From NCBI RefSeq assembly GCF_004362515.1, contig NZ_SNXU01000001.1:124001-188000 (forward strand): a DNA stretch of 64,000 nucleotides, read 5' to 3'. The stretch comes from Actinokineospora alba (GTDB lineage Bacteria > Actinomycetota > Actinomycetes > Mycobacteriales > Pseudonocardiaceae). Within the stretch, counting starts at the first letter, position 1. Every line of letters starts with the position of its first letter. The position numbers were made by a program, and so were the translations under genes. The notes under the pieces were generated by a model. That model had not been told where the DNA came from. It searched no databases and saw nothing but the letters and a program-made list of their open reading frames with translations. Of the stretch, positions 43,133 through 50,664 are shown one piece after another.

Positions 43133-43995
43133 AAGCGATCCTCACCAGGACTCCCCTGTCGGTGTTGGCGGGTCTCGCGGCGGGCCTGCTCATGGCAGCC
43201 GTCGTGCTGATCGGCGCCGAGGCGCGCGGCGAGGTGTTCGAGGGCCGGGTCGGGCTGCTCGCCCAACCGGTGCCGGGCGCGCAGACGCCGTACGGCGAAG
43301 TCGTCTCGCTGGGGCTGCCCGCCATGGTCGAACTCGCGCGCAGTCCCTCGGTGCTGGAGGCCGCCACCCACGGCCTCGGGATCTCCCCGGCCGAGCTGGC
43401 CAAGAGTGTGTCCGTCGAGTTGGTCCCCGCGTCGGCGCTGGTGCGACTGGCTGTGCGGGCGCCCACCGAGGCCCAGGCGCAGACGGCCGTGTCCGCCATA
43501 GCCAAGGCGATGGTCACCGCGGATCTGCTTGCCCCGGCGGGAAAGTTGCGGCTCGTCGACGAGCGCGCCGAACTGACCAGGGTCGCCCCGGACCGTCCGC
43601 TGGCCTTCGGCCTGGCGTTGGCGGCGGGCGCGGCGGCGACCCTCGCCACCGCCACCGTCGTCACCCTGCGCCGAGCCCGGTCGGTCGGCGCGGCGCTGGG
43701 CGCGGCCGGTGTGCAGCACGCGGTGACGGTCGTGCGCGAGGACGACACAGACCTGGCGGACCGGCTGGCCGTGCTGTGCGCGGCGGCGGCGCGGCCCGCC
43801 CGAGTGGTGGCGGTCGCGCCGGACCTGGCCGACCGCGCGGACGCGTTGGCGGAACGACTGCCCGACAAGACCGGTGAGCCCGGCGATGGGAGTGCGGTGA
43901 TCGTGATGGTGCACAAGGAAAACCCGGAGGAGGCGGCGACCGTGGTCGGCCTTCTCCCGCTGTCCTCGGTGCTGGTGGCGGTGGTGCTGGCATGA
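43129..43995 (+). CDS. Chain-length/copolymerase-like membrane protein (Wzz/CapA-like)
   Basis: The 288-residue protein has an N-terminal helix (LSVLAGLAAGLLMAAVVLIGAEA, about 10-32), an extracytoplasmic region with FEGRVGLLAQPVPG, a second helix (about 158-178) and a C-terminal cytoplasmic alpha-beta domain of about 110 residues (HAVTVVREDDTDLADRLAVLCAAAARPARVVAVAPDL). This layout matches polysaccharide copolymerases joined to a BY-kinase-type domain, but no Walker A (GxxxxGKT/S) or C-terminal Tyr cluster is present. It is a regulator of chain length in the family; kinase activity is not expected. GTG 43129 (GTGA). Confidence 0.72.
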   Translation: MKAILTRTPLSVLAGLAAGLLMAAVVLIGAEARGEVFEGRVGLLAQPVPGAQTPYGEVVSLGLPAMVELARSPSVLEAATHGLGISPAELAKSVSVELVPASALVRLAVRAPTEAQAQTAVSAIAKAMVTADLLAPAGKLRLVDERAELTRVAPDRPLAFGLALAAGAAATLATATVVTLRRARSVGAALGAAGVQHAVTVVREDDTDLADRLAVLCAAAARPARVVAVAPDLADRADALAERLPDKTGEPGDGSAVIVMVHKENPEEAATVVGLLPLSSVLVAVVLA

Positions 43996-45257
43996 AGGAC
44001 CGCACCCTCCGCGTGGTCACCGGTCTCGTCGCTGTCGTGGGCGCGCTGAGTGCCTGGCGCGCGCTGCAGCCGTCGCTGCGGGTTCCGATTCCCACCCTGG
44101 CCAACAAAGCCGAAGAGCGGATGCAGGACTTCCGCGACGCCCTGTACTTCCCGATCCGGGAGTTCATGGACGGCGGCAACCCGTACAACCCGGCGGTGAT
44201 GTTCGCGAACTGGCCGGTGCGCCAGGACTTCAACCTCTACCAGCCGTATCACCTGGTGCTGCACCTGCCGTTCGCGCTCCCGTCCTACCGGGTCGGCGCG
44301 GTGACGTTCACCGTCGTCTCGTTGCTGCTGCTGACACTGCTCGCGTGGATGGCGGCGACGCACGTGCGGGTCCAGGTGCCGATTCCGCTGGTGCTCGGCA
44401 CGGTGGTGCTGGCGACGCTGCTGGTGACCAGCCAGCTCGGCAAGGCGCAGCTGTACGTCGGCCAGGTCAATCCCCTCATCGCGGTGGGCGCGGCCGGGGC
44501 GTTGATGGCCCGGTCCAGCCATCCGCGGTGGGCGGCGCTGGCGCTCGCGGCGGCCTGGCTCAAACCGCAGTTCGGCCTTCCGCTGGCGATCCTGCTGTTC
44601 GCCCGTGGCTCCCGGCGGGTCGCGGTGACCGGCACCGCGATCGCGGCGGTCGCGAGCCTGCCGTGGGTGGTGCTGCTGATCGCGCGCGGCGGCGGGGTCG
44701 GCCCGTTCCTGGACGTGATCGCGGCGAACCTGGCGCACGCCAACAGCACCTCCTACGGCGCCGTGGACTCGGTCACGGCGCAGCGGGTCGACCTTCCCGC
44801 GGTGCTGTTCCGGGTCACCGGCTGGGTCGCGCCGGGGGCGGAAGCGTTGGCGCTGGTGGGAATCCTCGCGCTGAGCGTGGTCCTGTTGCGCAGGCTCGAC
44901 CGGCTCGGGGATGCGAACGCCACGGCGATCGCCGATCTCCTGACCTGCCTGGCCGTCGTGGTCGCCGTGGTGCACCAGCCGGGCGACCTGCTGATCGCCG
45001 TCCCGGCGATGGCGCTGGTCGCGGCCCTGTGGTGGCGGAACCGGCGGGACCGTGACTGGTGGCTGGTCGGTGTCGCGGTCGTGGCGCTGGCGGTTCCGTT
45101 CGCGCATCTGCATTTCGTGGACAACGCGGTCGTCGCGCTGCTCGGCGCCCGGGCGGGCGTCACGCTCGACGGTGTGGCGATCGTGGCGGCCTGGGTACTG
45201 CTGGTGGTCTTCGCGGTCCGCCGGGTGCGGGAACCCGTTTTGCAGGGCGCTCGGTGA
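43992..45257 (+). CDS. GT87-like polytopic glycosyltransferase (DUF2029)
   Basis: The 421-residue protein has about 10-12 helices with a periplasmic first loop carrying acidic residues (MQDFRDALYFPIREFMDGGNPYN). A typical GT87 pattern is ALAAAWLKPQFGLPLAILLF. Such enzymes use polyprenyl-phospho-sugar donors on the outer face of the membrane. Donor and acceptor are unknown. It overlaps the previous gene by ATGA and the next by GTGA. Confidence 0.82.
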   Translation: MKDRTLRVVTGLVAVVGALSAWRALQPSLRVPIPTLANKAEERMQDFRDALYFPIREFMDGGNPYNPAVMFANWPVRQDFNLYQPYHLVLHLPFALPSYRVGAVTFTVVSLLLLTLLAWMAATHVRVQVPIPLVLGTVVLATLLVTSQLGKAQLYVGQVNPLIAVGAAGALMARSSHPRWAALALAAAWLKPQFGLPLAILLFARGSRRVAVTGTAIAAVASLPWVVLLIARGGGVGPFLDVIAANLAHANSTSYGAVDSVTAQRVDLPAVLFRVTGWVAPGAEALALVGILALSVVLLRRLDRLGDANATAIADLLTCLAVVVAVVHQPGDLLIAVPAMALVAALWWRNRRDRDWWLVGVAVVALAVPFAHLHFVDNAVVALLGARAGVTLDGVAIVAAWVLLVVFAVRRVREPVLQGAR

Positions 45258-46690
45258 CCGACCTGCTCGGCGTCCGCGCGGCCCGCGGGTCGCTGTGGCT
45301 GCTCGGCGTCAACGTGGTGTCCAAGGGCAGCCAGATGGCGGTCACCTTGGTCCTGGCCGCGTTCCTCACCGAGGGCGACCTGGGCACGGTGTCGCTGGTG
45401 GTGTCGCTGGTGAACATCGGCCAGGTCATCCAGTCCATGGGTGTCTACGACGTGATCAGCCGCACCGACCGCGACCCGCGGCGGTTCGCGGGGACGGTGC
45501 TGACGCTGAGTGTGAGCGCGGGGCTCGTGCTTGCCGCGGCGCTGGTGCTCGCCGCCGACGTGGTCGCCGAGCTGTTCGGCACGCCGGGGGCGGCGCCGCT
45601 GGTCCGGCTCGCCGCGGTGACCCTGCCGTTCTCGGCCGCGGGCGGGGTGCTGATGGGGCTGATGCACCGCGACCTGGACTTCCGGCGCCGGATGCTGCCG
45701 GACGCGGGCAGCGCGGTGCTGGGCGCGGCGGTCACGGTGGTGCTCGCGGCGCACGGCGACGGTCCGCGGGCGCTGGTGATCGGGTTGCTGTGCACCGCGA
45801 TCGCGCAACCGGTCCTGGGTGCGCTGGCCGGAGTCCGGTGTCGTCCAGGTTGGGATTCGGGCGCGGCACGGGAGGCGCTGCGGTGGATCGCCGTGGTGGG
45901 CCCGGCGGCCATCGTCGCCGTGCTGCTGGTGACGGTCGACTACCTGGCGATCGGGCACGTGCTGGGTGCCGACGCGCTGGGCGTGTACTCGCTGGCGTAC
46001 CGGATCGCGTGGGTGCCGTACATCCTCGTCGCGGTCGTGCTCGGCGGCGTCGCGTTCCCCCTGTGCGCCGCGCTGATCCGGTCCGGGCGGCGGGCGGAGC
46101 TGCCCGCGGTGGCCTGCCGGTTCACCCGCGCCACCCTGGCCGTCACGGGGGGACTGTTCGTGGTCGCCGCCGTGCTCGCTGATCGGGTCGTGCTGCTGGG
46201 TGACCGCTGGGCGCCGGCCGCCGGGGTTTTGGCTCTGCTGTGCGGATATGGGCTGGCCATCAGCGTGCTGCAGACGTGGCACCAGGTGATCAAGGCGGCC
46301 GGGCACGCCCGGCTGTACCTCGGGTTGCAGGCGGCTCATCTTGTGGTGCTCGTGTCTTTGCTCGTGCCGGGCACCAGGTTCGGGGTGACGGCGGTGGCGC
46401 TGATCCAGGTCGGCGCGGCGTGGCTGCTGGTGGGCGGCACGTGGTGGGCGATGGTCCGGCGCGGCCTCGCCTTCCGGCCGGCTGAACTGGCACGGATGGC
46501 CTTGGGCGTGGGACTCGCGGGCGCGGTGTGCGCGGCGGCGGGGATGGCACTCGATGGCGGGTGGACGGAGTCGGTGGCGGGCACGCTCGTCGAAGGGTTG
46601 GTGCTGCTTGTGGTCTACGGCGGGGTTCTGCTGCTCGTCGACCGGGACATTGTTCGGCAGTTGCGGGGCTTGCGGGCGGTGGGCCGGTGA
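45254..46690 (+). CDS. Oligosaccharide flippase (Wzx-like, MOP/MATE superfamily)
   Basis: The 478-residue membrane protein has about 12-14 helices and begins with ARGSLWLLGVNVVSKGSQMAVTLVLAAFLTEGDLGTVSLVVSLVNIGQ, the classic polysaccharide-flippase start. A central HQVIKAAGHARLYLGLQAAHLVVLVSL helix region also fits. It would move the lipid-linked repeat unit to the outer face for the Wzy-like protein. GTG 45254 (GTGA overlap upstream); stop overlaps the next GT4 start. Together with the polymerase and copolymerase it completes a Wzx/Wzy-type system. Confidence 0.9.
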   Translation: MTDLLGVRAARGSLWLLGVNVVSKGSQMAVTLVLAAFLTEGDLGTVSLVVSLVNIGQVIQSMGVYDVISRTDRDPRRFAGTVLTLSVSAGLVLAAALVLAADVVAELFGTPGAAPLVRLAAVTLPFSAAGGVLMGLMHRDLDFRRRMLPDAGSAVLGAAVTVVLAAHGDGPRALVIGLLCTAIAQPVLGALAGVRCRPGWDSGAAREALRWIAVVGPAAIVAVLLVTVDYLAIGHVLGADALGVYSLAYRIAWVPYILVAVVLGGVAFPLCAALIRSGRRAELPAVACRFTRATLAVTGGLFVVAAVLADRVVLLGDRWAPAAGVLALLCGYGLAISVLQTWHQVIKAAGHARLYLGLQAAHLVVLVSLLVPGTRFGVTAVALIQVGAAWLLVGGTWWAMVRRGLAFRPAELARMALGVGLAGAVCAAAGMALDGGWTESVAGTLVEGLVLLVVYGGVLLLVDRDIVRQLRGLRAVGR

Positions 46691-47796
46691 GGGTGCTCCA
46701 CGTGACGCAGCCGGTGACTGCGGGGGTGGCCGCCGTGGTGCTGGATTTGGCGGTGGCGCAACAGCGATCGGGGTGGTCTGTCGGCATCGTGTGTCCGCCT
46801 GAGGGGTGGCTTGCCGAACGCGCGCGGGAGGCGCGGATCGAGGTGTGGCCCTGGGCCGCGACCCGGATGCCCAGGCCGTCGTCGGCGGCGGAAGCGGTGC
46901 GGCTGCGCCGGATACTGCACAAGGCCTCGCCGGATGTGGTGCATCTGCACAGTTCCAAGGCGGGGCTGGTGGGCCGGGTCGCGCTGCGCGGGCGGGTGCC
47001 GACGATCTTCCAGCCGCACCTGTGGTCCTTCCAGACGGCCGGCGGGCTCCTGCGTCGGGCGTGCGGCGCCTGGGAACGGGTCGCTTCACGGTGGACGCAT
47101 CAGCTGGTGTGCGTGAGTGACGACGAACTGGCGGCGGGTCGGGCCGTCGGGGTTTCCGGGGCGGCCGAGGTGGTCTGCAACGGGGTCGACACCGGGCGTC
47201 TGCGCCCTGGGGACCGCGCGGCGGCCCGAACCCGCCTGGGTCTGCACCTGAACGCGCCGACGGTGGTGTGCGTGGGGCGGCTTGCCCGGCTCAAGGGCCA
47301 GGATCAGCTGCTCGCGGCCTGGCCCGCGATACTCGCCGCCGTCCCCACCGCCCGCCTGGTGTTCGTCGGAGACGGACCGATGGGAGACACCTGGCGCGAA
47401 CGCATCGCGGTCGCACGGCACGAGTCCGTCCAGTGGCGGGGCCATTGCGACGCGGTCGCGGACTTCTACACCGCGGCGGACGTCGTGGCCCTGCCGTCGA
47501 GGGCGGAGGGGATGGCGCTGGTGCCGCTGGAGGCGATGGCCTGCGGCCGGTCGGTGGTGGCGTTCGACGTCGGTGGCGTGCGGCAGAGCGTGGCGAGCGC
47601 GGGTGCTGTCGTGCCTGAGGGGAGCGTCCCGGCGTTGGCCTTCGCGATCGTGCGCAGGCTGGCCGATCCGGCTTTCGCGGCCCGAGAGGGCGAGCTGGCG
47701 AGACTGCGCGCCGAGACCCTGTTCGACCGTGATCGTGCGACGGAGCAGATCGCCACGCTCGTCGAGAAACTCGTCTCCCCCAGGGAGTCCGGATGA
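46687..47796 (+). CDS. GT4-family glycosyltransferase
   Basis: The 369-residue GT-B enzyme begins VLHVTQPVTAGVAAVVLDLA with an acceptor-binding loop and SPDVVHLHSSKAGLVGR. The donor domain has VVCVGRLARLKGQDQLLAAWPAIL and the EX7E motif EGMALVPLEAMACGRSVVAFDVGG near residue 275. It resembles capsular GT4 enzymes. Both ends are coupled with neighbouring genes (GTGA, ATGA). Donor and acceptor sugars unknown. Confidence 0.9.
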   Translation: MRVLHVTQPVTAGVAAVVLDLAVAQQRSGWSVGIVCPPEGWLAERAREARIEVWPWAATRMPRPSSAAEAVRLRRILHKASPDVVHLHSSKAGLVGRVALRGRVPTIFQPHLWSFQTAGGLLRRACGAWERVASRWTHQLVCVSDDELAAGRAVGVSGAAEVVCNGVDTGRLRPGDRAAARTRLGLHLNAPTVVCVGRLARLKGQDQLLAAWPAILAAVPTARLVFVGDGPMGDTWRERIAVARHESVQWRGHCDAVADFYTAADVVALPSRAEGMALVPLEAMACGRSVVAFDVGGVRQSVASAGAVVPEGSVPALAFAIVRRLADPAFAAREGELARLRAETLFDRDRATEQIATLVEKLVSPRESG

Positions 47797-48887
47797 CCGA
47801 CCGGCTTCGGGTCGCGTACCTGCTGACCCAGGACCACGGCGGGCCGGTGGACCTCACCGTGCGCCTGGCCGCCACCCTGATCGCGTCCGGCGAGGCCGAC
47901 GTCCGCGTCTTCGGCCCGCTGCCGCGGCGCGGTGCTGAGCTCGTCGAGGGGCACCACGAGCTCATCGCGGTACCGCGCAAGGGAGACCTGGGGGCGGCGC
48001 GGAGGGCAAGGGCCGCGCTGCGGGCGTGGAAGCCCACCGTGGTGCACGCCCAGGACCGCCGAGCGGGCTTGGTCAGCGCGGGCCTACCCCGGGTGGTCCA
48101 CACCTACCACGGCGTCCCGGACGACGTAAGCGAACCGTGGTTCCGCGGCACCCGGGGCGCGCCCCCGCCGTCGAGGTACACCCGGGCCGTCCTGACGGCC
48201 GACGCCGTGGTGGCGCGCGTCGTCGCCCGCACGGTGGTCCCGGCCCCCAGCATGGCCACGTTCCTCACCGGCCGGCTCCGCGTCCCCACGCACCGGGTCG
48301 TGCACATCGACAACTGCGTGTCGATGGGCGAGGCCTCCCCCGCGCCCGGCCCGGTCCGGAAGTTGCTGTTCGCCGGTCTCCTGGTGGAGCGCAAGGGTTT
48401 GGACCTCCTCCTCGAGGCGCTGGCCACCCCCGGCACCATGCCCTCCGACGCGACCCTCACCGTGGCGGGCGATGGACCCGAACGCGCCCGGGCGGAACGT
48501 CTGGCCGACCGACCGGGTTTGCGCGGCCGGGTCCGCTTCCTGGGGTTCAGGACGGATGTGCCGGTTCTCCTGCGCCAGCACGACGCTTTCGTGTTGCCGT
48601 CCCGGATGGAGCAGCAGCCCCTGGTGATCGCGGAGGCCATGGCGGCGGGGAAGCCGGTGCTGGCCACCGACACCGGCGGCGTCGCCGACATGCTCACCGT
48701 GCCTGGGGCGCACCGGTATTTGGCGGTCCCTGGTGATGTTCACGACTTGGCCAAGCAGCTCCGTGCTCTCTTCGCCGCTCCCGCACACAACGGCGATCTT
48801 CTGGCGGCGAGCGCCCGTTCCCGCTTCTCCCCGGAAACCTGCGCCCAGCAACACCTCACGCTGTACCGGGACCTCGCCAAGGGTTGA
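47793..48887 (+). CDS. GT4-family glycosyltransferase (last gene of the run)
   Basis: The 364-residue GT-B enzyme has LLTQDHGGPVDLTVRLAATL, VVHAQDRRAGLVSAGLPRVVHTYHG at the acceptor side, and LLFAGLLVERKGLDLLLEAL plus EQQPLVIAEAMAAGKPVLATDTGGVADM (EX7E) at the donor side. It closes the nine-gene run. ATGA overlap with the preceding gene. Past its stop there is a palindromic, GC-rich, gene-free stretch before the tRNAs. Confidence 0.9.
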   Translation: MTDRLRVAYLLTQDHGGPVDLTVRLAATLIASGEADVRVFGPLPRRGAELVEGHHELIAVPRKGDLGAARRARAALRAWKPTVVHAQDRRAGLVSAGLPRVVHTYHGVPDDVSEPWFRGTRGAPPPSRYTRAVLTADAVVARVVARTVVPAPSMATFLTGRLRVPTHRVVHIDNCVSMGEASPAPGPVRKLLFAGLLVERKGLDLLLEALATPGTMPSDATLTVAGDGPERARAERLADRPGLRGRVRFLGFRTDVPVLLRQHDAFVLPSRMEQQPLVIAEAMAAGKPVLATDTGGVADMLTVPGAHRYLAVPGDVHDLAKQLRALFAAPAHNGDLLAASARSRFSPETCAQQHLTLYRDLAKG

Positions 48888-48962
48888 TCATCCGGCCCGG
48901 TCCGTGCAGCTCGGGTGGTTGGGCTGACTGCCGCGCCCACACCGGGCTTGGGTGGTGCGCAC

Positions 48963-49092
48963 CTTCGGGTGGTTGGGCTTGATTCGGGGACCCCTGAGAT
49001 GGCCCTGCGGGTCAAGAGCGTGGGGAAAGGGAAGCCCCGCCCCCGCGAGGGTAGGGCCATCTCCGCCCCGAATAAAGCCCAACCACCCGAAG
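48963..49092. repeat. Palindromic repeat family element, copy 1
   Basis: Outer arms 48963-48989 and 49066-49092 pair at 26 of 27 positions. An inner stem AGATGGCCCT (48997-49006) pairs with 49053-49062, then GCGGG (49007-49011) with CCCGC (49042-49046), around a GGGG/CCCC hairpin. A partial direct copy of the left arm begins 54 bp upstream at 48911. It is homologous to the element at 58331-58470. Confidence 0.85.
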
Positions 49093-49160
49093 CTGCAGTC
49101 GCGTTGGGGACCTCGCGTGAACTGGGAGGACAGACCCCCGCCAAGCCCCTAAACGAGTCG

Positions 49161-49192
49161 CGCCACCGCCACCGCCACCGCCACCGCCACCC
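49161..49192. repeat. Short tandem repeat (CCACCG)n
   Basis: About five consecutive copies of CCACCG. Not within any supported ORF. Confidence 0.9.
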
Positions 49193-49333
49193 AGCGAGCG
49201 CAGCGACGCGTCACCGACAGGGAACGGTCAGGCACGGTCGGCGTTCAGGTGTCGTGATCCACTCCGATGCGCGCAGCGCGAGCCCCCTTTGGTCCGGTAG
49301 GGCTGGCATGGCCACCGATCGCACCGTGGGGGT

Positions 49334-49352
49334 CCGGGGGGTCGCCCCCCGG
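49334..49352. repeat. Small GC palindrome
   Basis: CCGGGGGG (49334-49341) and CCCCCCGG (49345-49352) flank TCG. It lies just beyond the tRNA terminator and could be a second pause structure. Confidence 0.6.
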
Positions 49353-49365
49353 GTGTAATAACGAA

Positions 49366-49404
49366 GGAGTCCCCTATGCCTGCTTTCCAGGCATAGGGGA
49401 CTCC
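49366..49404 (-). terminator. Terminator of the tRNA-Gln/tRNA-Glu unit
   Basis: A perfect 17-bp stem with a 5-nt loop lies 10 bp downstream of the tRNA-Glu 3' end, followed on the minus strand by TTCGTTATT. Confidence 0.85.
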
Positions 49405-49414
49405 CAACTCCGAG

Positions 49415-49487
49415 TAGCCCCGACGGGATTTGAACCCGCGCTACCGCCTTGAGAGGGCGGCGTCCTAGGCCGCTAGACGACGGGGCC
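49415..49487 (-). tRNA. tRNA-Glu (CTC anticodon)
   Basis: The minus strand folds into a full cloverleaf of 73 nt. The acceptor stem GGCCCCG pairs with CGGGGCT (one G-T). The anticodon stem CCGCC/GGCGG encloses loop CTCTCAA with anticodon CTC. The T-arm reads GCGGGTTCAAATCCCGT. CCA is not encoded. It lies 72 bp from tRNA-Gln, near gltX, as in other actinobacteria. Confidence 0.97.
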
Positions 49488-49559
49488 AAGGAACTTTCTT
49501 CTTACGTTATGTTGTCTTGCTGGCGGGAATCCTACCAGATGGCTTTGGACTCTTTACCG

Positions 49560-49631
49560 CTGGGGTACCAGGACTCGAACCTAGACTAACTGAACCAGAA
49601 TCAGTCGTGCTGCCAATTACACCATACCCCA
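49560..49631 (-). tRNA. tRNA-Gln (CTG anticodon)
   Basis: The 72-nt minus-strand cloverleaf has acceptor TGGGGTA/TACCCCA, anticodon stem ACTGA/TCAGT around TTCTGGT (anticodon CTG), and T-loop TTCGAGT. It precedes tRNA-Glu in the same transcript. Confidence 0.97.
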
Positions 49632-49731
49632 ATGGCTATTCGATCAGCCCTGTCCGGATCTCTCCGTTAGTGCTGTTCGGGGCGCCGGAGAAGATGTTAG
49701 ACCACACCCCGCACCGAAGAGAAATCGGGGG

Positions 49732-50532
49732 CTACCGGCGTGGGGTGGGGACTCCGGAGGCGCTGGTCAGTGTCGGTGTGCGGTAGTCCGTGACGAGGAG
49801 TTCGGGCAGGTCGGCGAGGGTCTCGATCACCGGCACGGTGGTGTCCGGGTGTTCGTCGCCGCCGGTGCGGTCTAGCCAGACGCCGTGGAGGCCTGCTGAG
49901 CGGGCGGCCAGGGCATCCAGGTCGAGGCGGTCGCCGATGTGGAGGGTTTCGCTGGGGTGTACGCCCAGTTGGGCGCAGGCCGCGTGGAAGATCGCTGGGT
50001 CGGGCTTGGCGACGCCCAGTTCTCCGGCGCTGACGACGACGTCGAAGTACCGGGAGATGCCTTGTGCGGCGAGGCGTGCGCGCTGGTGGGGGGCTGAGGC
50101 GTTGGTCACAGCGGCGATCATGAAGCCTGCTGCGCGGAGCCAGTCGAGGCAGGGGCGGGCGTCGGGGAACAGGGTCCACGACTGGCGCATCTGGGCGAGT
50201 CTGCGGTCTTCCAGCACCGCCACGGCGTCGTCGTCGAGGAGTGCGCCCAGGTCGGCGAGGAACGCCTTCGTGCGGGTGCGGCGCATGGTGTCGTAGTCGA
50301 GTTCGCCGGAGACGACCATGGCGCTGTGCTCGTCGGTGACGCGCTGCCAGGCGGGCCACATGTCGTCGCGGCCGATCAATTCGGTGAGTGCCGATCTTGC
50401 CGAGCCAGTGAAATCGATCACTGTGTCGTCGATATCCAGGCACACCGCGTGAATTGTTGGCGGGCGGTGGTCGCGGGTCAGCGCTCCGGGCGTGGCCGTC
50501 GGCAACATAAAAGACATGAGCGCTGATGTCAT
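49732..50532 (-). CDS. HAD-superfamily hydrolase
   Basis: The protein has HAD motif I as AVCLDIDDTVIDF, motif II in AAVTNASAPHQR, the Lys of VAKPDPAIFHAAC and motif IV HIGDRLDLDALAARSAGLHGVWL, typical of subfamily IA phosphatases. The substrate is unknown. ATG 50532 gives 266 aa; ATG 50517 or 50508 are alternatives because none has a clear ribosome binding site. Its stop is about 100 bp from tRNA-Gln. Confidence 0.87.
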   Translation of the reverse strand: MTSALMSFMLPTATPGALTRDHRPPTIHAVCLDIDDTVIDFTGSARSALTELIGRDDMWPAWQRVTDEHSAMVVSGELDYDTMRRTRTKAFLADLGALLDDDAVAVLEDRRLAQMRQSWTLFPDARPCLDWLRAAGFMIAAVTNASAPHQRARLAAQGISRYFDVVVSAGELGVAKPDPAIFHAACAQLGVHPSETLHIGDRLDLDALAARSAGLHGVWLDRTGGDEHPDTTVPVIETLADLPELLVTDYRTPTLTSASGVPTPRR

Positions 50533-50613
50533 TCAGCGACGATAGATTGTCGAACGGCCTTTTCGATTCGTCTGCACAGGTGATATTTCGGCAACTTGCA
50601 CGGTCAAGCACGA

Positions 50614-50654
50614 ACGCGCCGCGATAGGCCCGAAGGGGTTCTATCGCGGCGCGT
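50614..50654 (-). terminator. Terminator hairpin downstream of gltX
   Basis: A perfect 14-bp stem (50614-50627 with 50641-50654) and 13-nt loop begin 10 bp past the gltX stop codon, in the gap before the HAD gene. Confidence 0.75.
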
Positions 50655-50664
50655 CCGAAAAGCG

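Larger units (their letters stand above)
48888..49414. other. Gene-free interval between exopolysaccharide run and tRNA genes
   Basis: 527 bp contain no supported ORF. Visible structures are a partial copy of a palindrome arm at 48911, the family palindrome (48963-49092), a 6-bp microsatellite (49161-49192), a short GC palindrome (49334-49352) and the tRNA terminator hairpin (49366-49404). Confidence 0.75.

Noticed and set aside
40357..47089. Very long minus-strand frames across the exopolysaccharide genes
   Set aside because: Composition bias and no motifs; the plus-strand genes are coupled and complete.
49161..49192. Tandem repeat as a possible CRISPR
   Set aside because: Units are 6 bp with no spacers and no cas genes nearby.
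33609..49631. Exopolysaccharide block as an integrative element at the tRNA genes
   Set aside because: tRNA genes flank one side, but no integrase, relaxase or direct repeat of the tRNA 3' end was seen on the other side.
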